Assembly: GCA_001179505.1 (NCBI GenBank) | Contig: CDMY01000221.1 | Coordinates: forward strand, 44,799 to 90,944 | Source of the DNA: Vitrella brassicaformis | Lineage: Eukaryota; Sar; Vitrellaceae | Length of the DNA: 46,146 nt | Reading direction: 5' to 3' | Shown: positions 22,163 to 33,479 of the stretch, one piece after another | Numbering within the stretch: position 1 is the first letter of the stretch | How the letters are laid out: each line of letters opens with the position of its first letter | Made by a program: the position numbers and the translations under genes | Notes under the pieces: model-generated | Seen by the model: only the letters and a program-made list of their open reading frames with translations | The model's database searches: none | What the model was told of the DNA's origin: nothing

Positions 22163-23046
22163 TTGCACAGCCTTTTTGGTGCAGCACCCTCTCTCTCCAC
22201 CGTTTCTAGTGGGCTCTTTTTGGTACATCAAGGTCTGTGTGTGTGTGTGTGTGTGAGTATGGGGGCGTTTGGGGATGCGTCTTCACGCAGCTAGGGGTGC
22301 AGTGTAGGGGCGTGTGAGACTGACTGACTGACTGACTGACAGAATGACAGACAGCGCCTCAGATCTGATCTATCAGATCAGGTCTACCAGACCATTTCAG
22401 TCTTTGTCCGTCGCCCAGGCGATCGGGGGTTGCTCTACGAGAGTGTGTGTGTGCGCTCCTTTATTCATCGGCTGTGTGTGCTTGCTCCTTTCGTACGTGG
22501 ATCGATCACGCTTCATGGGTCTCTGTGGCTGGCGTGTGGTGCGTTGTGCGGTGGCTTGATCCATTGCGGATGGGCTAATTTGCGCGGTGTGGCTGTGGGT
22601 GTGGGTGTCCATGTGTCGTTGGGTCGTGAGTAATGATACAGGCATCTGTGGACACGCACCGGCGGGCACGATCGATGGACAACGGATGCTCATCAGTTTA
22701 GAGAGAATCCGATATGCCAAGACTATCTATCCCCGCTGTGCGTGACAGAATGAAAACAAGTCGTCGCAATGTGCTCAATGTGCTCAGACACGCAGCACCA
22801 CGCCCCACCAAATAGATAGATGGATGGCAGACACACAAGACAACATACATACGCCCTGTTCGTTTCGGGACTGCTCCATCCATTGGAAAGTGTGTTGACT
22901 CAGCCAGCCAGCCCTTAGTGTCTCTCCATCCATCCATCCAGGCTCCACCCACCCTCCGTCCGTCCGTCACGCACACCGTCCGTCGTCCCGTCCCACATAC
23001 AGTACCTGCCTACGTGTCAACGCACCGGTGTGACTGGCTCATTCAC
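22163..23046. other. intergenic spacer between convergent genes 5 and 6
   Basis: The 884-bp spacer has a TG tract at 22234-22257, a GACT repeat at 22318-22340 and short inverted repeats around GATC (22360-22382). No coding region is supported. Confidence 0.6.
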
Positions 23047-24421
23047 TTACTGCGCCCCCGACCCCAGTGAGCCGAACCCCGGGGTCGGGTACTCCGTCGT
23101 GTGCAGCTCCGTCACAGCCGCCGTCGGGCTCGCACCCGGCCGTCGGGCCTCCAGCCCGCCCCCTCTCACCACCCGCCCCTCGTGGACCACATCCATGTCA
23201 GGCGAGTCGCCGCCCTCCTGCTTGGCACCATCGGTGAAGGGAGACGGTGACGGCGGGCCCCGGTGGATGGTGCTCGACTTGGTGGGCGACGCGAAACGGG
23301 TGAATGTCGTGGTGGTGGTGGTGGCGGCGTTGTGTCGGGGAGGGGAGGAGGAGAGCACGGTGGGGTGGCGCTGCTGGGGAGACGCTGATGACGCCAGCAG
23401 GGGCAGCCGGAGGTTCTGCGCCTGACACACACATGACATGCGAACAGAGGAATAGAGACAGAGACAAACAAACAGACAGACAGACAGACTCTCTTTCTGC
23501 TTACGTCGTGCTGCAGGTAGATGCCTCCAGTGGCCGTAGTCTTCCCAGCGGTGGCCACGTGTGGGAACTGGAAGCTGGATGTGGTGGTGGTCATGCCAGG
23601 AGCAGCACCAGCCGGCTCAGATTGCTGTGTGTACGAGTAGGCCGCCGGGTGCTCGGCGAGGTGGCGCTGCCTCCGCCGCTTGTTGACGATGGTGCGGGCG
23701 TTGATGTTGCCCTTGGCCGCTGCCTCCTCGTATAGCAGCAGCGCACGAGACACATCACGACCTGTGCCGATGCCCTGCAAGCAATGTGTGTGCACATGAC
23801 ATGATGTGGGGAGAGTGGGTGGTGGAGTGTGTGCCGACCTGACCTACCTGTTCTAGGAGGCGTCCGAGGTTGACGGATGCATCGGTGGAGCCGCCGGCCT
23901 GGGCCTTCTCGAAACACTCAACGGCACGCACATAGTCGGGCCGACCTGACGGACGGATGGGATACACACACACAGAGAGAGAGGGACCAATCAGTCCATT
24001 GGGTCGATTGTGAACTCACCGGCTTCATCAGCGGCACCCTGCTCATGACACAGCCCCAGGTTGTTCCACGCCTCAGGGTCGTTACTCTGGCCACACCACA
24101 CACACCCACACACATCGACGTCACTCACTGTCTATCTTGTTGGTTCGGCCCCTCCCTTCCTTCCTTTGCCCACCCACCCACTTACCTGTTGTGCGGCCTT
24201 GTTGAAGTGTTCGGTGGCTTTTTTGGGGTTGGCCACGCCCAGCCCAGCGCCGCCGCAGAACAGCAGGTTGCCGATGCGAGTGTGGGCACGGACGATGTCC
24301 TTCTCCGCCGCACGACTGTACAACGCATACGCCTGCAACAGGTCTCTCGACACGCCTGCACAGCAGAGAGAGAGAGAGGGGGACGATGGAAGGGCTCTGT
24401 CTTGCTCTCTTGTGGCTGTGG

Positions 24422-24459
<38 letters not shown>

Positions 24460-27400
24460 GGGGGGGGGGTGTGCCTACCGATGCCGCACTCGTGCATCTG
24501 AGCCAGGTAGAAGAGCGCCTCCCCGTGTCCCTCATCTGCCGCCCGCCGCAGCCACTTGGCCGCCTCCACAAAGCGCTGACAGTGAGTGTGAGTGTGGCAC
24601 ACACACAGATGATATGATGACCTCTCTGTCCTCGTGTGCGTGAAATATAACATTGTGTCATTACGTCTTTGGAGGCCTGTGCGTTGGTGGCGAGCTTATA
24701 GAGGAGGATGCCGAGGGCCGCGGAGGCTTTGACGTGACCCCTGCGGGCAGCAGCCTCATACAGCCTGACCGATTCATCCATCCATCCATCGTGTGTGTGC
24801 TGTCACGTGCCCCTCCCTCCCTCCCTGCCGGCTCTTTCGCTCGGCTCTTTCGCTCGGTCAGTCGGTCGCTCACTTGGCCGCTGCATCTGTGTCCTCGGCG
24901 TGCACACCCACACCGGTCTCGTAACACACGCCCAGATTGTGGTGGGCGTTGGCGTGGCCCTGACATCCATCCGTCCCACACAGCCATCCACACATCCACA
25001 TGCAGCCATCCATGCATGCGTGTGTCGTCAACGGGCGAGCTCTTCTTCACCTGTTCAGCGGCGATTTTGAAAAGCTCTGCTGCCCTTTCCGTGTCGCGGT
25101 TGCAGCCCTTGCCCGAGTAGAGCAGCGATCCCAGGTTGTTGAGGGCACGGGCGTTGCGCTAAATGAGACACACACACACACACACACACCATGCATCTCA
25201 CGAATGGATGGATGGACAATGACTACCTGTTCGGCGGCCTTGTTGTACCACTCATAGGCCTGGTTGATGGATTTGATAACAAAGAAGGAGAGTGAATGGA
25301 TGGATGGACGGACGGATGGACGGACGAATGGACTCGTTGCGTGGTCTTATGTGCGTGCCTGTGTACCCACCTTCCTGAGGCCCTGTGGGTAGTGGGGGGG
25401 CAGACCCATCTCATACGTGTAACCCAAATCCTGTACACACACACACACACACACATGGAGATAGATACGTATATTGTGTCGGTTCCCTCCCTCCCTCCCT
25501 CCCTCCCTCAGTCAGCACAGCACCACTTGCGCCTCGGCGTGGCCCATCCTAGCAGCCTGCACCACACAACGGACGCACATTGGAATACCCATCCCCTCCA
25601 CCCCTCCGTCCATCCAGTGCGTGTGTGTGGTGGTCAGGTCACCTCACCCGCTCGTACAGCTTGGCGGCATTCAGGGGGTCCTTCGGGAAATCGGCAAACC
25701 CACGCTGACCCAACCAACCAGCCAACCAGCCAACCAACACCATGCGCACGTGTCCATTCATCGTGTGTGACGTGTGTGTGCTGTGTGGTCTGGTCTGGTC
25801 TGGTCCGCTTTGGCGTCCGTCCGGCGCACCTCACCAACCTCTATGAGTCGTGCAACGCGGTATATGGCGTCAGGGCAGTCCAGGTCAGCGGCCTTTTCGT
25901 ACCAACACCGAGCCTCAAACATCCCTGTGTGTGGAGATATGTAGATGTGCGTGTATTGTGTGTGGTGGACAGACATATCATATTCGTTCCTTTGTGTGCG
26001 GTGCGTTAGTTACGCCTCTTCTTGGTGAGCGGGTCGATTTTGTCCCTGACGGCCTCCTCGACGCGCTTGTCCATCCTGGCCCTCGGGTCGCCACCCGACC
26101 GGGTCATCCCTTCTCCGGGGAACTGACACACGACACACACACATGCATCTCATGCATCTCATTCACCGCACACAGATCGATCACCCACCATGCCCCCCCA
26201 ATCCTATCCTCCATCGGCCATCGGTCGCTTGCCTGCCCGCCTGCCTGCCTGCCCGTGTACCTCTCTCTTGGGCGAAGGGCTGAGCATCATGTGCACGTCG
26301 TTGGTCTGTCCGTCAGGGTCGAGTGACGGCCGCATGGCGTCGACGAGTCCCTCCTCGAGCAGAGCCCCCGCACAGGTCATGCCCTCGGGTGACCCACGGC
26401 GGGCCGCCAGCACGTACAAATCGAAGGCCTTCATGGGGCTGCACGACACACTGTGCCCGTACCTATGTGGTCGAGCAAAGGAGACAGGCAGCAAGGATGT
26501 TGTGGTGATATCTGTGTGTGTGTGTGTGTGTCCTGTGTGCTGTGTGTGCTGTCTGTTTTGTGTGCACCTGAATTTGTGTCCTTCGATGCAGAGCAGGGCG
26601 ACATCGTCGAGAGGCTCCTGGGGCTCAGACACCACCACCGGCGCCAACACACCTCTGTCACACGAAGAACATAGACACACATAGAGAGGCCCCCGACACA
26701 AGAGAACACACAATGAGTAACAAGAGGCAGGCCCCCTCTCCCTCTCCCTCCTGTCTGACCGTCTGCCCAGTTCGGACTCGAGCCGTTTGATTTTGCGGAG
26801 TGCGTCGACGAGGGCCTTGCAGATGGCATTGGCGAAGGTCGACATGAACTTGAGCAGCTCCACCTCAAACCCACAACAGTCACGCAGGTAACGCTGCAAC
26901 CTGTGCATGCCATGCCATGCCCCAACACAAGAAAGAGGCCAGGCCGTCTCTGTCTGTAGGTGTGGATGGGGGCATAGCATGCCATGCCATGCCATGCGTA
27001 CCTTGTTTTGCGATTGCCGGAGCAGACGCCCGCGCAGCAGCCGGCCTGTTCCGCCCGCTTGAGGGCGTCCCTGAGCTGCTTGATGAGCACGCCCAGGGCC
27101 GCCTGCAGCATGCCCGTCGACTTGGCAAGCTTCTCGGGCAGATAATTCACAAACAGGCCGTGGTCTACGCCATCCATCGTCTCCTGAAGGAAAGAAATGA
27201 CAAAACGGTTGTTATCAGAGGTGGCATTCATTGAATGCATGGTGCTGTGTGTTGTGTTGTGTTGTGTTGTGTTGTGTTGTGTTGTGTTGTGTTGTGTTGT
27301 GTTGTGTTGTGTTGTGTTGTGGTGCATAGGGTGGGTAACGACGTACGTTGATGCAGTTGGTTTCGCATTGGATTTGGAACTTGGCGGGGAAGGGGACGTC

Positions 27401-27463
27401 CGCCTTTGCAAGAAGGGCCGTCAGCTCAGCTGCAGCCGATGTCAACTGAGCCAACTCCGACAT
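23047..27463 (-). CDS. Sel1-like (TPR-related) repeat protein
   Basis: A 20-exon minus model closes in frame to 824 residues. Exons: 27463-27347, 27183-27002, 26900-26760, 26654-26568, 26462-26261, 26122-26014, 25924-25839, 25704-25648, 25556-25527, 25430-25371, 25259-25227, 25158-25051, 24959-24874, 24764-24665, 24575-24479, 24355-24186, 24086-24020, 23945-23848, 23774-23505, 23421-23047. The N-terminal 150 residues are helical and of unknown family. Then come about ten Sel1 repeats of the A-x2-W/L-Y-x2-AA-x2-G-x3-A type (AYEWYNKAAEQ, LYEAAARRGHVKA, AAKWLRRAADEGHGEA). The C-terminal 170 residues are Ser/Thr/Pro-rich and disordered. Sel1 proteins are scaffolds; the partner is unknown. Three exons are only 30, 33 and 57 nt. 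The donor after exon 7 reads GTTGGT, the only phase-compatible choice I found, so that junction is less certain. Head-to-head with gene 7. Confidence 0.85.
24457..24469. repeat. 13-base G run beside a GT tract
   Basis: Thirteen consecutive G on the plus strand follow a (GT)n run. It lies inside a Sel1-gene intron, a few bases from its donor at 24478. Confidence 0.9.
27246..27321. repeat. (GTGTT)n pentanucleotide microsatellite
   Basis: About fifteen near-perfect units of GTGTT lie in the first intron of the Sel1-repeat gene. On the transcribed sense strand they read as AACAC units. Confidence 0.9.
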
Positions 27464-27829
27464 GATGAGCCACCTTTTCTCCCCTCCCTTGTGCGAGCTT
27501 CAAAAATTGGCGAGCTTGAACCCTTTCCTCCCATTGGGATGGAAGCAGGCGTTCCTTCAACCACGTTGGTTGAATGCCTTGCGTGCCGAGAGAGATGCAG
27601 TTGATGTGGCAGTGCCGAAGGAAGCTGCTGCGGTGGAGCTGGGGGTGGCGGTGGATGGTGCTCAAGATCTTGTGGCTCAACGGCGTGCACCCAGCGTCGC
27701 TCTTCGCTGAGGCCTCACACGAACGTAATTAAGATCCGGGGGAACACAAAAAGGGGCCTTTTTGATTTACTGACAGATGGATGGATGGATTCCGTCCCTC
27801 CCTGTGTGGTGTGGTTGTTTCTGGATGCG
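27464..27829. promoter_or_regulatory. divergent promoter region, Sel1-repeat and phosphatase genes
   Basis: This is the 366-bp spacer between start codons. It holds TGCGAGCT at 27492-27499 and a related GGCGAGCT at 27509-27516. An inverted repeat AAAAAGG-GG-CCTTTTT lies near 27750. I see no TATA box of the usual kind. Confidence 0.5.
27492..27499 (+). promoter_or_regulatory. shared head-to-head promoter motif TGCGAGCT, copy 3
   Basis: It lies 29 nt from the Sel1-repeat start codon and 331 nt before the phosphatase start. A second partial copy (GGCGAGCT) begins 17 nt further on. Confidence 0.45.
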
Positions 27830-29244
27830 ATGCCTGCAGCACTCCATGTCTACTTCATCAGACATGGGTCGGCTAGCTCAACCCACGACATCCCACATCT
27901 CTGTCTGTCTGTCTGTGATGTGTGTGGTGGTCTGGTCGATGTGGTCAGTGAGAAGCCCGCCGACCCCATCGCCAACCTGCACCTCAGCGTCAAGGGGCAG
28001 GAGAGAGCGGTCAGCCAGTCAGTCAGTCAGTCAGTCAGACCACCACTCACACATAGGCCAGTCAGTGGCATGTGATGTGTGTTGTGGCTGCAGATGGCGT
28101 TGGTGCCCTTCTTCCTCCCCGGCTTTCGAGAGAAGGGCAAGCTCAAGATACAGAGACCATCAATGGTACGGGGTGTACGGGGTGCATGCCAAACCTGCCA
28201 AGCCGGCTACTGGTGCGCGTGTGTGTGTGTGTGTGTGTGCAGGTTGTGGCTCAGGTTGCGTCAACGCTCTTTCCCTCTGAGAGGTCCCACGACACGGCAA
28301 TCCCAATCGCCGCCGCTCTGGGCATACCCGTCAGGCCATTTCATCGACTCGAAGAGCCAAAGGTCACTCACACATACACAGACAGACAGATAGACAGAAA
28401 GGCATACACACACTCGTCTGTCTGTATGTGTGTGTGTATCTGTGTATCTGTGTGTGTGTGTGTGTTTGCCCCACCACAGGTGGCGCGTTATCTGTATGAG
28501 CAGGTGGTGGCCGCCGACAGGAACGACACGAACCTGAGCGTGCTGGTCATATGGGAGCACCAGGCCCTGCCCGTCCTTGTGCAGCATCTCATCAACCACC
28601 TCATGGCACACGCATTCTGCGAGGACGCCAAGAAGACCGCCAAGGAGGCCGCCAAGGGCCGCGCCGCCCTCTGCAGCCCAAACGCCACTCGCTTCAAAGA
28701 CGTCCCTCCCCCTCTTCAATCTCACCCACCGCCCCCCGCCACGTTCTTCGACTCGTTCGCCCCCGCCTGGGCCGCAGGGAGTAATGTGACGGCAGTGAGT
28801 GTGCGGTCGCTGCGAGGCGATGGCGATGGCGGCGGCGGTGGCGGTGGTGGTGGGCGGCACTACTGCATCCCCGACTGGCACGACGATCGGTTCGATTTGC
28901 TGTGGGACTTGAGGCTCTCGAAGGTCAAGCTGAAGGATGGCAGGCCGCCGCCACACCCTCAGGGGGGAGGGGGAGAGGCCGATGACGACGACAGTCGGTG
29001 GAAGGACCTTGGTGATGGTGGTGATGGAGAGGCCGACACAGAGACGGACAGTGAGGCCGGGGAAGGTGCTGGTGCTAGTGGTGGTGATGGAGGGAGTGAG
29101 GAGAGTGATGAGAGTGGGTTGTGGCTGCGTGTGTCGCTGGGTGCCTACTGTCAGCACCTGCTTGCAGACGACGCCAAGTGCAAACCCAAGCTGCACTGGC
29201 AACACATCTGCCCACTCACAACAACCGAGGGTGGCTGGGGATAG
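27830..29244 (+). CDS. histidine phosphatase superfamily protein
   Basis: Four exons, 27830-28009, 28094-28165, 28243-28362 and 28480-29244, all in phase 0, give 378 residues. Residues 6-13 read VYFIRHGS: the RHG motif whose His is phosphorylated in phosphoglycerate-mutase-like phosphatases. LSVKGQERA (L-s-x-x-G) and a second catalytic His in LSVLVIWEHQALPVL complete the expected layout. The third exon covers the substrate-pocket region. The C-terminal half is unusual: a Pro/Asn linker, a nine-Gly run encoded by GGC/GGT repeats, then acidic Asp/Glu/Gly/Ser-rich sequence. A Cys-containing end (SLGAYCQHLL) follows. The start is the ATG directly before PAALHVYF; an in-frame ATG 45 nt upstream would add 15 residues. 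The substrate (small metabolite or protein) cannot be told. Confidence 0.8.
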
Positions 29245-29838
29245 ATAGCCTGCCTGCCTGCCTGCCTGAGTGTCTGAACCCATGTAGACTAACTATAGTG
29301 GTACAAGGTAGGCAGGAAACTGGATTCTCCCTCCCCATTGGCTTGGTGCGTGTGGTGCCCCGCCCCGCCCCGCACACATCAAGGGAAGGAAGGAATGTGC
29401 CTAATGAATGAATGTGCTTACGTTGCGTACGTAGAATATGTAACCAAGTAGGAGGTAGGTGTATGCTATGCCATGCGGCCAGGTGGACAGTCTGTCTGTG
29501 TGCATGTATAGCCTTAGCAGGGATGGTGAGGGTCTCGGTGTCCGTCAAACATGAATGGCTGGCTGCATGGCCTGGTCGATGGACAGACACGTGGCGTGGT
29601 TGAAAGCGGATGGATGGATTGATGGATGACACTCTGGATTGCAAATCCAACGCGCGTTGAACTTCCGCCAATAAATGCGCAGAGCGATTCAAGTACACCG
29701 TCGAACGTCGACACATTCAGCAACCGCGCCCACACACACACACACACATGGCATCTACGTGTCAGATGCGCTTCCATGACCACACTGAATGCATTGCTAT
29801 ACACAAGATGCGTCCATCCATCCATCCATCCATGTATC
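29245..29838. other. intergenic spacer between convergent genes 7 and 8
   Basis: The 594-bp spacer contains ATGG/CATC tetranucleotide repeats (near 29610-29627 and 29812-29833) and a CA tract at 29732-29749. No gene is supported. Confidence 0.6.
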
Positions 29839-31064
29839 CTACCTGCTCTGCATAACGCCCTCCGTTCCCCCCTCCGCCTCCCTCTTCCTCTCCGGTCCAT
29901 CCTCGACCGGGGGTGCTGCCTCAGCGGGCCCTGCTGCTTGGCCCATCGTCTCGCGCTCAGCCTTCTTGCCCTGCTTGGCTGCCGGCACGCCTGTCGGCTG
30001 CTGGGGGCTGTCGGCCTTCTCTCCCTCTCCCTCTCCCTCTCTGTCTTGCCCTTCTTGCAGCAGCAGCTCATCGAACACCTCGCGCATCCTCTGATGAATC
30101 GAATCCATGAGTGAGTGGTGGGTGAATGGATATATGAACCATGCATGCCATGGACAGACAGAGAAGGAAGGCTGTGTGAAGGGACGGACGTTTGTGGGTG
30201 TCTGCGCTGTCTGCGTGTCTGTGTTGTGTTGTGTGTGCATCTCTCTCTCTCTGTATGATGTGACAGGCTGGCTGGCTGGCTGACCTTGACGCCTCTGAAC
30301 TGCCCCCTGGCCTGGTCGTGTCGCTGTGTGGTGGACGTGATGAGCTCCTTCACCCACACATTGGGACTCTGGCCGGCATCGACGTGCCTGCAAAGCAATT
30401 CATTCAAACACGCCGGCCAAGCCACCAACGACACACACAGAGATGACTCACACCGCACCCTCTGTAAGGTATAAAGCATGCGTTGCGTGACTCACTCACT
30501 GCAGGAAGCTTTGCGGCAGGAACATTGGCCTCGAGAGGTCCTCCCTCTCCGCCCACTCGTACATCGACCGCAGCCGGCTCGTGTACCGCTTCCTGACGCG
30601 GTGGGTGGCAGCCGCAGGGGCAGACACAACACACACACACAAGATGGCCCGTACCTGTGATGTTTTCTTATGGTTGGGTGTGCGTCAATGAGGGAGGGAG
30701 CCTACAGCATCTTATCGAGCCTCTTAGCGTTCCTCTCACGGTCTGTGCTCCAGTCCTCCAGCACGATGCTCATCTCAGACAACACACGGACAGCTGCACG
30801 CACACACATCACATCCCACTCCCCCGACACAGATGCACATCCATCCAGGATAGGATGCGAACCTGAACCTGCAGATCTCTATCTGCTATCTGGGGTCTGG
30901 TCTTTCTTATTACCGTCTTGCAGATCTGGCACAAGCACCTTGATGGGAGTGGCTGGAGGGGATGGGACAGCTGCTGCAGCTGCTCCTGCTCCTGCTGCCG
31001 TCGATGCCGATGCGGCAGCTGCAAAGGCGGCGGCCTCGCCGCTTGCCCGCATCTCGGCTGCCAT
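29839..31064 (-). CDS. MED10: Mediator complex subunit 10
   Basis: Five exons, 31064-30914, 30793-30706, 30592-30500, 30387-30285 and 30090-29839, splice in frame to 228 residues. The start is the ATG before Ala-Ala-Glu-Met. Residues 1-45 are Ala/Pro-rich. The core (about 50-145) matches MED10 as I recall it: LDKMLKRYTSRLRSMYEWAE, then PQSFLQHVDAGQSPNVWVKE (compare 'P-x-E-x-L-x-Y-I-D-x-G-x-N-P-x-x-Y-x-K-E'), then QARGQFRGVKRMREVFDELL. MED10 is a middle-module subunit of Mediator, which links transcription factors to RNA polymerase II in the nucleus. The last exon adds a Glu/Gly/Pro/Ala-rich tail that animal and yeast MED10 lack. It is head-to-head with gene 9 across only 160 bp. Confidence 0.75.
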
Positions 31065-31157
31065 ATGAGCAACGAAAGAACGCGCCTCCCCTTCTCTCCA
31101 CCCTCTGCCAACCAAGCAACCAACCAACCAACCAAGGAACGAACCCTCTCACCCACG

Positions 31158-31165
31158 AGCTCGCA
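31158..31165 (-). promoter_or_regulatory. shared head-to-head promoter motif TGCGAGCT, copy 4
   Basis: The plus strand reads AGCTCGCA. It is 60 nt before the gene 9 start and 94 nt upstream of the MED10 start, in the shortest divergent spacer of the window. Confidence 0.45.
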
Positions 31166-31224
31166 CTGGACGCTGAACTCGGATCTTTCCTCCTCCTCTC
31201 CTCCTCTTCCGTCCACCGTCCTCC

Positions 31225-32593
31225 ATGCAGCTCATGTGCACGATCTTCGCCCTCGGCGCCGGGCTTCTCATCCATCCGGGTCCGTGCACTGCAGCAAGTC
31301 ACACGCGCCACCGATGCGATGTACCAAAGGAAGGAGACTGACACCCCTGGCAGCCCTGCATCGGTTTGTCTGTCTATGTCGACACACGTGTGTGTGAATG
31401 CAATGCAGCCTGGGCCGGCCTGAGGAGGTCTTTGCAGGTGGGTGTTGGGGGTGAGGAAATGCCGCAGCACGAGGGCTATTCGTTCAAGGGAGCCGGCAAC
31501 TGCATGACGCCCAATAAGACCATCGTCCATGGCACGTGGTACCCGATTGTGGGCCAAGAGGGCGAGCTGGTGCGTCGGTGGGGTGGGAGGGACGGAGGCA
31601 GGCAGATGCTGACTGGCTGGCATGGGATGAATGGATGGATGGATGTACGTTGGACACATGTGCTGTAGGTCCGCCTCGCAGAGAACTACGAGGAGCAGGA
31701 GGCCGGTATCATCAATGCGGAGATATGTGCGGGCATCTGCACCGACCTGGGCGAGCAGTGTGCCGCGTTCACCACGGGCATGAGAAGGTACCCACACACA
31801 GACGTGCGAATGCCATCCATGGGTCCACATACATACATGTGTTTGCGCTGCGCTGCGTTGATTTGGGTTGGGTGCAGTGGTCGGTGTGGTCTGTTGGCGC
31901 CCAACAGCACGATGAATGAGACGCTATCGGGCAGCCTCACCGACAGAGAGGAGTGCTTTGCGCGACGCGCCGAGGGAGGTGAGATGAGACACGAGGGCGG
32001 TGGGTGGTGCGGGGGAGATGGGATGGATGTGGTCGTCTGGTGGCCGAATGTGTCTTCCTTCCTTTAGATTTTGAGAGTGTGGGGAAGGTAGAAAAACTGC
32101 ACACACACTGAAAGGACACACACACACACAGAGGGGATGTCTTTATGTGCGTCATCTGGGCAAGGGCTACTGCCGCACTGAACTCGAGGATGGCACATTG
32201 GAAGCCGGGTGGGCACATGCAGTACAGATGGATGGCGTCCACACACGCACATGTACCTGGATGTCCGTGTGGATGGCATGTCATGGCATGCAGGCCTTAC
32301 ATCACTCTCTTTGCCGAGGAGCTCGGCGCAGACACACTGGAGGACTGCATCGAGTAACCAGCAGCACCATCGACATGCTGACTGACACACATGCCATGCT
32401 CACGCACCGCTTTCTCTCCTTGAATTCGGTGCATGTGTGGTTGCCCAGGGAGTGCGAGAGCCTCAATGGTCGCGTGAGCGACCCGTCCCCCCTGTGCACG
32501 GGCATCGAGCTGCGCGAGGCGTGTGAGCTGCAGCTGGCACCCATGACCCCCACCACCACCGAGGCCAACCTCTGCTACCAGAAGAATAGCTAA
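31225..32593 (+). CDS. secreted Cys-rich PAN/apple-like protein
   Basis: Eight exons, 31225-31279, 31409-31569, 31669-31787, 31878-31978, 32068-32087, 32132-32208, 32294-32353 and 32449-32593, close in frame to 245 residues. Residues 1-21 form a signal peptide (MCTIFALGAGLLIHPAWA); the intron splits its cleavage region. The mature part has about 13 Cys. The segment AEICAGICTDLGEQCAAFTT followed by RCGLLAPNST resembles a PAN/apple module (C-x3-C-x5-C-x2-F), a fold used in adhesion and carbohydrate binding. A second Cys-rich part (GYCRTELEDG, EECESLNG, CELQLAP) is less clear. Exon 5 is only 20 nt. The role is probably at the cell surface or outside the cell. Divergent from MED10 and followed in the same direction by another secreted Cys-rich gene. 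Confidence 0.7.
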
Positions 32594-33479
32594 CCGAGTG
32601 GTGGTCGGATGGATGGCGCCGATCCCGTGTGCGTGCATTGGTGTGTGTGCGGATTTTGGCAGGCAGCCATGACCCCAGCTGTTTGTCTCCTTACGTATTG
32701 CTGGAGTGATGGATGCGTGTGTGTGTGTCATCGCAAAGAAGGAGGCTGGCTGCGTGTCGTTTATGTAGATGTTAACTAGTTAAGTGTTATGTGTTGCCTT
32801 GCTCGCGTGTGATCGCCTTTTTGAGCAGACCAGGTCGAGAAGGAGAAGAATCAGTCCAAGCATATCTAGCCATAGGTCAGGCCAGAAAAATGGTGTGCAC
32901 GGCGTCGTAAGTACGGCTGACAGACCTCCTTTCAACACGGCCCTACTGCGACGGATGCCGCATGAAAGTGGGTGTGGGCGTGGGCCGTGTTTGGTGTTTT
33001 TGTGCGTCCATGGGCGAGTTTCTTGTCCTCCATCTGCGGGGCTGCGAGCATGTGTGTGTGCATACGTATGCATGAGTCCTGCATACGTTCATATATAACC
33101 TTCTGTCTGTCTGTCTGTGTCGGTGTGTGTCTGAGTGTTCATAAGTTGGTACGTGGCTTGTCGCACGTCCATCCATCCGTCCGTGGCCGTGGACGGACGG
33201 AAGGGACAGGACAGCCAGGGAGGGGACGGACGGGGAATGCGGACTAAGCATGTTTGAACGAATATGACCACACGACATTTGTGCCTATCCTGGCCGTGAG
33301 TGGGTGGCCTCGGTGGGACCATGAACTTGCGTCATAGCATGCCCCCGACAAGAGAGCGGCTGGCATCTGATGTCTTGGCTCAAGGGATGCTTTCCAAACG
33401 AAAGAACGTCCCCCGTCGTTCCGATCCTCCCCTGGGGGCGTCTCCGCTGTCTCGTGCTTGAGCGTAGGACCGGTCAATC
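32594..33479. other. intergenic spacer between genes 9 and 10
   Basis: The 886-bp spacer contains TCTG repeats (33103-33120) and a hairpin of TCCGTCC and GGACGGA around an 8-nt loop (33176-33197). The last 200 bp are less repetitive and probably hold the gene 10 promoter. TGCGAGCT is absent there. Confidence 0.5.

Noticed and set aside
29640-29720. Possible tRNA-like stretch near CAAATCCAACGCG
   Set aside because: No cloverleaf, no B-box of the GGTTCGAATCC type, and no acceptor stem pairing could be found.
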